Shown piece by piece: positions 61,246 through 64,000 of a stretch of DNA of 64,000 bases. The first letter of the stretch is position 1; the number at the start of each line of letters is the position of its first letter. The notes beneath the pieces were generated by a model. It was not told the origin of the DNA. It was given only the letters and a program-made list of their open reading frames with translations, and did no database searches. The DNA comes from CALAED01 sp035765195 (GTDB lineage Bacteria > Actinomycetota > Actinomycetes > Streptosporangiales > Streptosporangiaceae), in the NCBI GenBank assembly GCA_035765195.1, contig DASTYC010000040.1:62001-126000 (forward strand), given 5' to 3'. The position numbers and the translations under genes are program-made.

Positions 61246-61995
61246 ATGCGCGTGGCGCTGTTCATCACGTGTTTCAACGACGCGCTGTTCCCCGGCACCG
61301 GCAAGGCCGTCGTGACGCTGCTGGAGCGACTCGGCCACGAGGTGACCTTCGATCCCGCCCAGACGTGTTGCGGTCAGCTGCACTGGACGACCGGGTACCA
61401 TCGCGAGGCCGCCGGTCTCGCCCGCCGCTTCGCCGAGGTCTGCGAACGCCTGCTTTCTGAAAACGATCTTGTTGTCACGCCGTCGGCGTCCTGCGCCGCG
61501 ATGATCCGGCAGTCCTACCACCGGCTGCTGCCCGACCTCGCCCCCGCCGCGGCGGCCGGCGACGGACACCCGGCGTCCGGCTGGCGCGACAACGTCTATG
61601 AGCTGTCGGAGTTCCTCGTCGAGGTCCTCGGCGTCACCGACGTCGGCGCGCACTTTCCCCACCGGGTCACCTACCAGCCGACGTGCCACGCGCTGCGCGC
61701 GCTGCGGGTGGGCGACCGGCCGCGCCGGCTGCTGGCGGCGGTGCGGGGCATCGACCTCGTCGAGTTGCCCGCCGCCGAGGAGTGCTGCGGATTCGGCGGG
61801 ACGTTCGCGATGAAGAACGCGGACGTCTCGGTCGCGATCGTCGCCGACAAAATCCGACATATCCGCACAACGGCCGCCGACGTGGTCTGCGCCGTCGACA
61901 ACGCCTGCCTCACCCATATCGGCGGCGCGCTGTCGCGCCTGCGCAGCGGCGTCCGCGTCATGCACCTCGCCGAGATCCTCGCGGAGACCTCATGA
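61246..61995 (+). CDS. lutA: (Fe-S)-binding protein LutA, L-lactate utilisation subunit
   Basis: A 249-residue subunit of the LutABC L-lactate oxidation complex. It carries two CCG domains: the first around CCGQLHWTTGY (about residue 43) and the second around EECCGFGGTFAMKN (about residue 183), which bind a non-cubane Fe-S cluster. The N-terminus RVALFITCFNDALFPGTGKAV is typical. The ATG at 61246 follows GGGGAGGG; a frame starting at 61039 is not supported. Its stop overlaps the ATG of lutB (ATGA). The CRP-like site lies upstream. Confidence 0.95.
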   Translation: MRVALFITCFNDALFPGTGKAVVTLLERLGHEVTFDPAQTCCGQLHWTTGYHREAAGLARRFAEVCERLLSENDLVVTPSASCAAMIRQSYHRLLPDLAPAAAAGDGHPASGWRDNVYELSEFLVEVLGVTDVGAHFPHRVTYQPTCHALRALRVGDRPRRLLAAVRGIDLVELPAAEECCGFGGTFAMKNADVSVAIVADKIRHIRTTAADVVCAVDNACLTHIGGALSRLRSGVRVMHLAEILAETS

Positions 61996-63470
61996 ACGGC
62001 ATGAACGGTCAGTCGCAGGGGCCGGCCGGGGAGTGGCCGGCGGCCATCCGGACGGCGGCGGCCGGCACGCCGGCGGCCGCGGCGAGGTTCTCGGTCGCGG
62101 CGCGGGAGGCGCTGGGCGACCCGCGACTGCGGCGCGACCTGCGCACCGCGACGACGGAGATCCGGCGGCGGCGGGCCGCGGCGACCGGCGAGGTGGACGA
62201 CTGGGAGCACCTGCGCGCGGCGGGCCAGGCGATCAAGGACCACACGCTGCTCAACCTCGACACCTACCTGGAGGAGGTCGACCGGTCGGTGACCGAGGCC
62301 GGCGCCACCGTGCACTGGGCCAGGAACGCGGCCGAGGCCCGCGACATCGTCATCGGCCTCGTCGCGGCCACCGGCCAGACCGAGGCCGTCACGATGAGGT
62401 CGGCGGCCGGTGCCGAGATCGGCCTGGGCGAGGCGCTCGGCGCCGCGGGAATCCGGGTGCACGGAACCGAGTCGGCCGAGCTCATCGAACGTCTGGAGCG
62501 CGACCGGCCGGCGGCGGGCGCGGCGCCGGCGGGCGACGGCGCCGGCGAGCTCGCCGCGGCGGCCAGGTCCTCCCTGAGCGCGCTGTTCCAGACCGCCAAG
62601 GTCGGCCTTTCCGGGGCCAACTTCATCGTCGCCGACACCGGCACCGTGGTGGTGGTCGAGTCCGAGGGCAACGGCCGGATGTGCGGCACGTTGCCCCAGA
62701 CGCTGATCACGGTGGCCGGCATCGAGAAGATCGTGCCGACCTGGGCGGACCTCGAGGTGTTCTTGCAGCTGCTGCCGCGGGCGGGCGCGGGGGAGCGGAT
62801 GACGCCCTACGTCTCGTCCTGGACCGGCGTGACGGCCGGCGACGGACCCGGTGAGTTCCACCTCGTGCTGCTCGACAACGGCCGTACCAACGCGCTCGCC
62901 GACGAGGTCGGCCGGGCGGCGCTGCGCTGCATCCGGTGCTCGGCGTGCCTCGACGTGTGCCCGGTCTACGAGCGGACCGGCGCGGGCCCCTACGGGCCGG
63001 TGTATCCCGGGCCGATCGGCGCGATCTTGACGCCGCAGCTGCGCGGCGTGGAGCGCCCGCTGGAGGCGTCGCTGCCGTACGCCTCCACGCTGTGCGGGGC
63101 GTGCGCCGACGTGTGCCCGGTGCGGATCGACATTCCCGAGATCTTGGTGCGGCTGCGCGGCCAGGTGATCGAGTCGCGCCGCCGCCGGCCGGTGCCCACC
63201 CCGGAGATGGCGATGATGCGCAGCGCCGCCTGGGCGCTGGGCGACGCGGGTCGCTACGAGACCACGCTGCGGCAGACCGCGCGTTGGGCGAGGCTGCTGG
63301 CCCGCGGCGGGCGGATCCGGCGGCTGCCGGGGTTGCTGGGCAAGTGGACCGACGCCCGCGACCTGCCGGCGCCGCCCGGGCAGACCTTCCGCGCCTGGTG
63401 GCGGGCCCGCGCCGCCGCCGCCGCGCGAGTGCCCCGCCGGCCCGGACCGCCCCCGCGCGCGCCGGGGTGA
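61992..63470 (+). CDS. lutB: LutB, iron-sulfur subunit of L-lactate oxidation, with a short internal gap
   Basis: A 492-residue protein. The N-terminal part (about 30-290) is the LUD domain: LSGANFIVADTGTVVVVESEGN and GIEKIVPTWADLEVFLQLLPR. Two [4Fe-4S] ferredoxin motifs follow, CIRCSACLDVCP (313-324) and CGACADVCP (368-376), then a helical tail. Compared with the usual family, the stretch after the LIERLERDRP segment (about 172-186) is only a short Ala/Gly linker. The normal PSHI...H..R..I..LF region of some 35 residues is missing. The rest of the fold is intact. The ATG overlaps lutA. Confidence 0.93.
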   Translation: MNGMNGQSQGPAGEWPAAIRTAAAGTPAAAARFSVAAREALGDPRLRRDLRTATTEIRRRRAAATGEVDDWEHLRAAGQAIKDHTLLNLDTYLEEVDRSVTEAGATVHWARNAAEARDIVIGLVAATGQTEAVTMRSAAGAEIGLGEALGAAGIRVHGTESAELIERLERDRPAAGAAPAGDGAGELAAAARSSLSALFQTAKVGLSGANFIVADTGTVVVVESEGNGRMCGTLPQTLITVAGIEKIVPTWADLEVFLQLLPRAGAGERMTPYVSSWTGVTAGDGPGEFHLVLLDNGRTNALADEVGRAALRCIRCSACLDVCPVYERTGAGPYGPVYPGPIGAILTPQLRGVERPLEASLPYASTLCGACADVCPVRIDIPEILVRLRGQVIESRRRRPVPTPEMAMMRSAAWALGDAGRYETTLRQTARWARLLARGGRIRRLPGLLGKWTDARDLPAPPGQTFRAWWRARAAAAARVPRRPGPPPRAPG

Positions 63471-63476
63471 GCGCCG

Positions 63477-64000
63477 ATGAGCGACGCGAAGCGGGAGATC
63501 TTGCACCGGGTGCGGGCCGCGCTGGGCGAGGCGCGCGGCACCCAGGTGAAGATTCCGCGCGACTACCACTATCGGCTCGTCGGCGCGGACGTCGCGACCC
63601 GGGCGGACGTGGTGGCGCTGTTCAGCGAACGGCTGGCCGACTCGCTCGCCACCGTCCGCCACGTCGGCGCCGATGAGCTGGGCACCGCGGTCGCGGCGGC
63701 GCTGTGGGGCGCCGGGGTGCGGCGGCTGGTCGTCCCCGCTGACCTGCCGTACGGATGGCTGGCCGAGCTCGACGGGGTCCAGATCTGCGCCGACTCGGCG
63801 GCGGCCGGCGTCGACGCGCTCACCGAAGCCGCCGGCGTCGTGACGGGCTGTGCGGTGGCGATCGCGCAGACCTGCACGATCGTGCTGGACGGCGGGCGGG
63901 CGCAGGGCCGCCGGGCCCTCACCCTGCTTCCCGGCTATCACCTGTGCGTGGTGCACGCCGACCAGATCGTCGGATCGGTGCCGGAGGCGATCGAGCGGCT
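63477..64000 (+). CDS. lutC: LutC, LUD domain protein, C-terminal end outside the window
   Basis: The first 174 residues of the LUD-domain partner of LutA and LutB. They show MSDAKREILHRVRAAL, KIPRDYHYRL, the VVPADLPYGW strand and the conserved ALTLLPGYHLCVVHADQIVGSVPE end. It starts at 63477, six bases after the lutB stop, in the same operon. The reading frame continues past base 64000. LutC helps assemble or form the iron-sulfur lactate dehydrogenase complex. No regulator gene is visible on this side. Confidence 0.93.
   Translation, partial: MSDAKREILHRVRAALGEARGTQVKIPRDYHYRLVGADVATRADVVALFSERLADSLATVRHVGADELGTAVAAALWGAGVRRLVVPADLPYGWLAELDGVQICADSAAAGVDALTEAAGVVTGCAVAIAQTCTIVLDGGRAQGRRALTLLPGYHLCVVHADQIVGSVPEAIER

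Overview
The window is a 64 kb piece of a chromosome from a very GC-rich actinobacterium. GTG starts, ATGA/GTGA stop-start overlaps and strong codon-position bias are common. The block from 45.2 to 59.5 kb keeps the gene order known from Mycobacterium tuberculosis Rv1822-Rv1832 (CDP-alcohol phosphotransferase, DUF881, small basic protein, DUF881, FHA protein, MerR, DUF151, MerR, glycine dehydrogenase). DUF5999, the DUF3311/symporter pair, a TrpE-TrpG fusion and a mannose-1-phosphate guanylyltransferase fused to a mutase-like region point to the Streptosporangiales/Streptomyces side of the phylum. I saw no rRNA, tRNA, CRISPR array, insertion sequence or prophage.

Region by region: 0-2.6 kb holds an amidase end, a dienelactone hydrolase, an ATC-hydrolase-like enzyme and a class II aldolase, closed by a 29-bp-arm perfect inverted repeat. 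2.7-8.5 kb is a minus-strand acyl-CoA catabolic operon (ligase, acyl-CoA dehydrogenase, crotonase, VOC protein, second acyl-CoA dehydrogenase). 8.7-12.9 kb has a MetE-like protein, two small membrane proteins, an MFS exporter and an ion channel. 13.1-16.4 kb carries TetR, an APH-type kinase, an ACAD10/11-like dehydrogenase and a DUF6285 protein, an LvaA/LvaC/LvaB-like set that suggests removal of 4-hydroxyacyl-CoA by phosphorylation. 16.4-18.7 kb is trpEG with a three-Trp leader peptide and an attenuator. 18.9-22.1 kb is a DUF3311/solute:sodium symporter pair and an amidohydrolase. 22.2-26.1 kb is a small GPGG membrane protein and sbcD-sbcC. 26.2-34.3 kb is a mixed run: molybdopterin oxidoreductase, thyX, secreted lipase, second dienelactone hydrolase, thioesterase, a C26 protein lacking its nucleophile, an HSL-type esterase and a crotonase. 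34.3-40.0 kb is a START-like protein, a MacB-type ABC pair and a luciferase-like/SCP2 fusion. 40.1-45.0 kb is a TetR-MFS-SDR locus with two matching operators, another TetR, and a second MetE-like protein.

45.2-59.5 kb is the conserved envelope/division/glycine block. It lacks gcvH at the expected place, carries a membrane pseudokinase-flippase fusion, and has a tandem glycine riboswitch ahead of gcvP. 59.5-64 kb ends with an F420/FMN split-barrel protein, a small hydrolase, DUF5999 and the lutABC lactate-oxidation operon, cut by the window edge. CRP-like palindromes precede the lipase/hydrolase pair and the lut operon, which suggests carbon-source control.

Protein family calls rest on recognisable motifs and domain order read by eye; no database search was run. 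Long antisense open frames are abundant because of the base composition and were left out.
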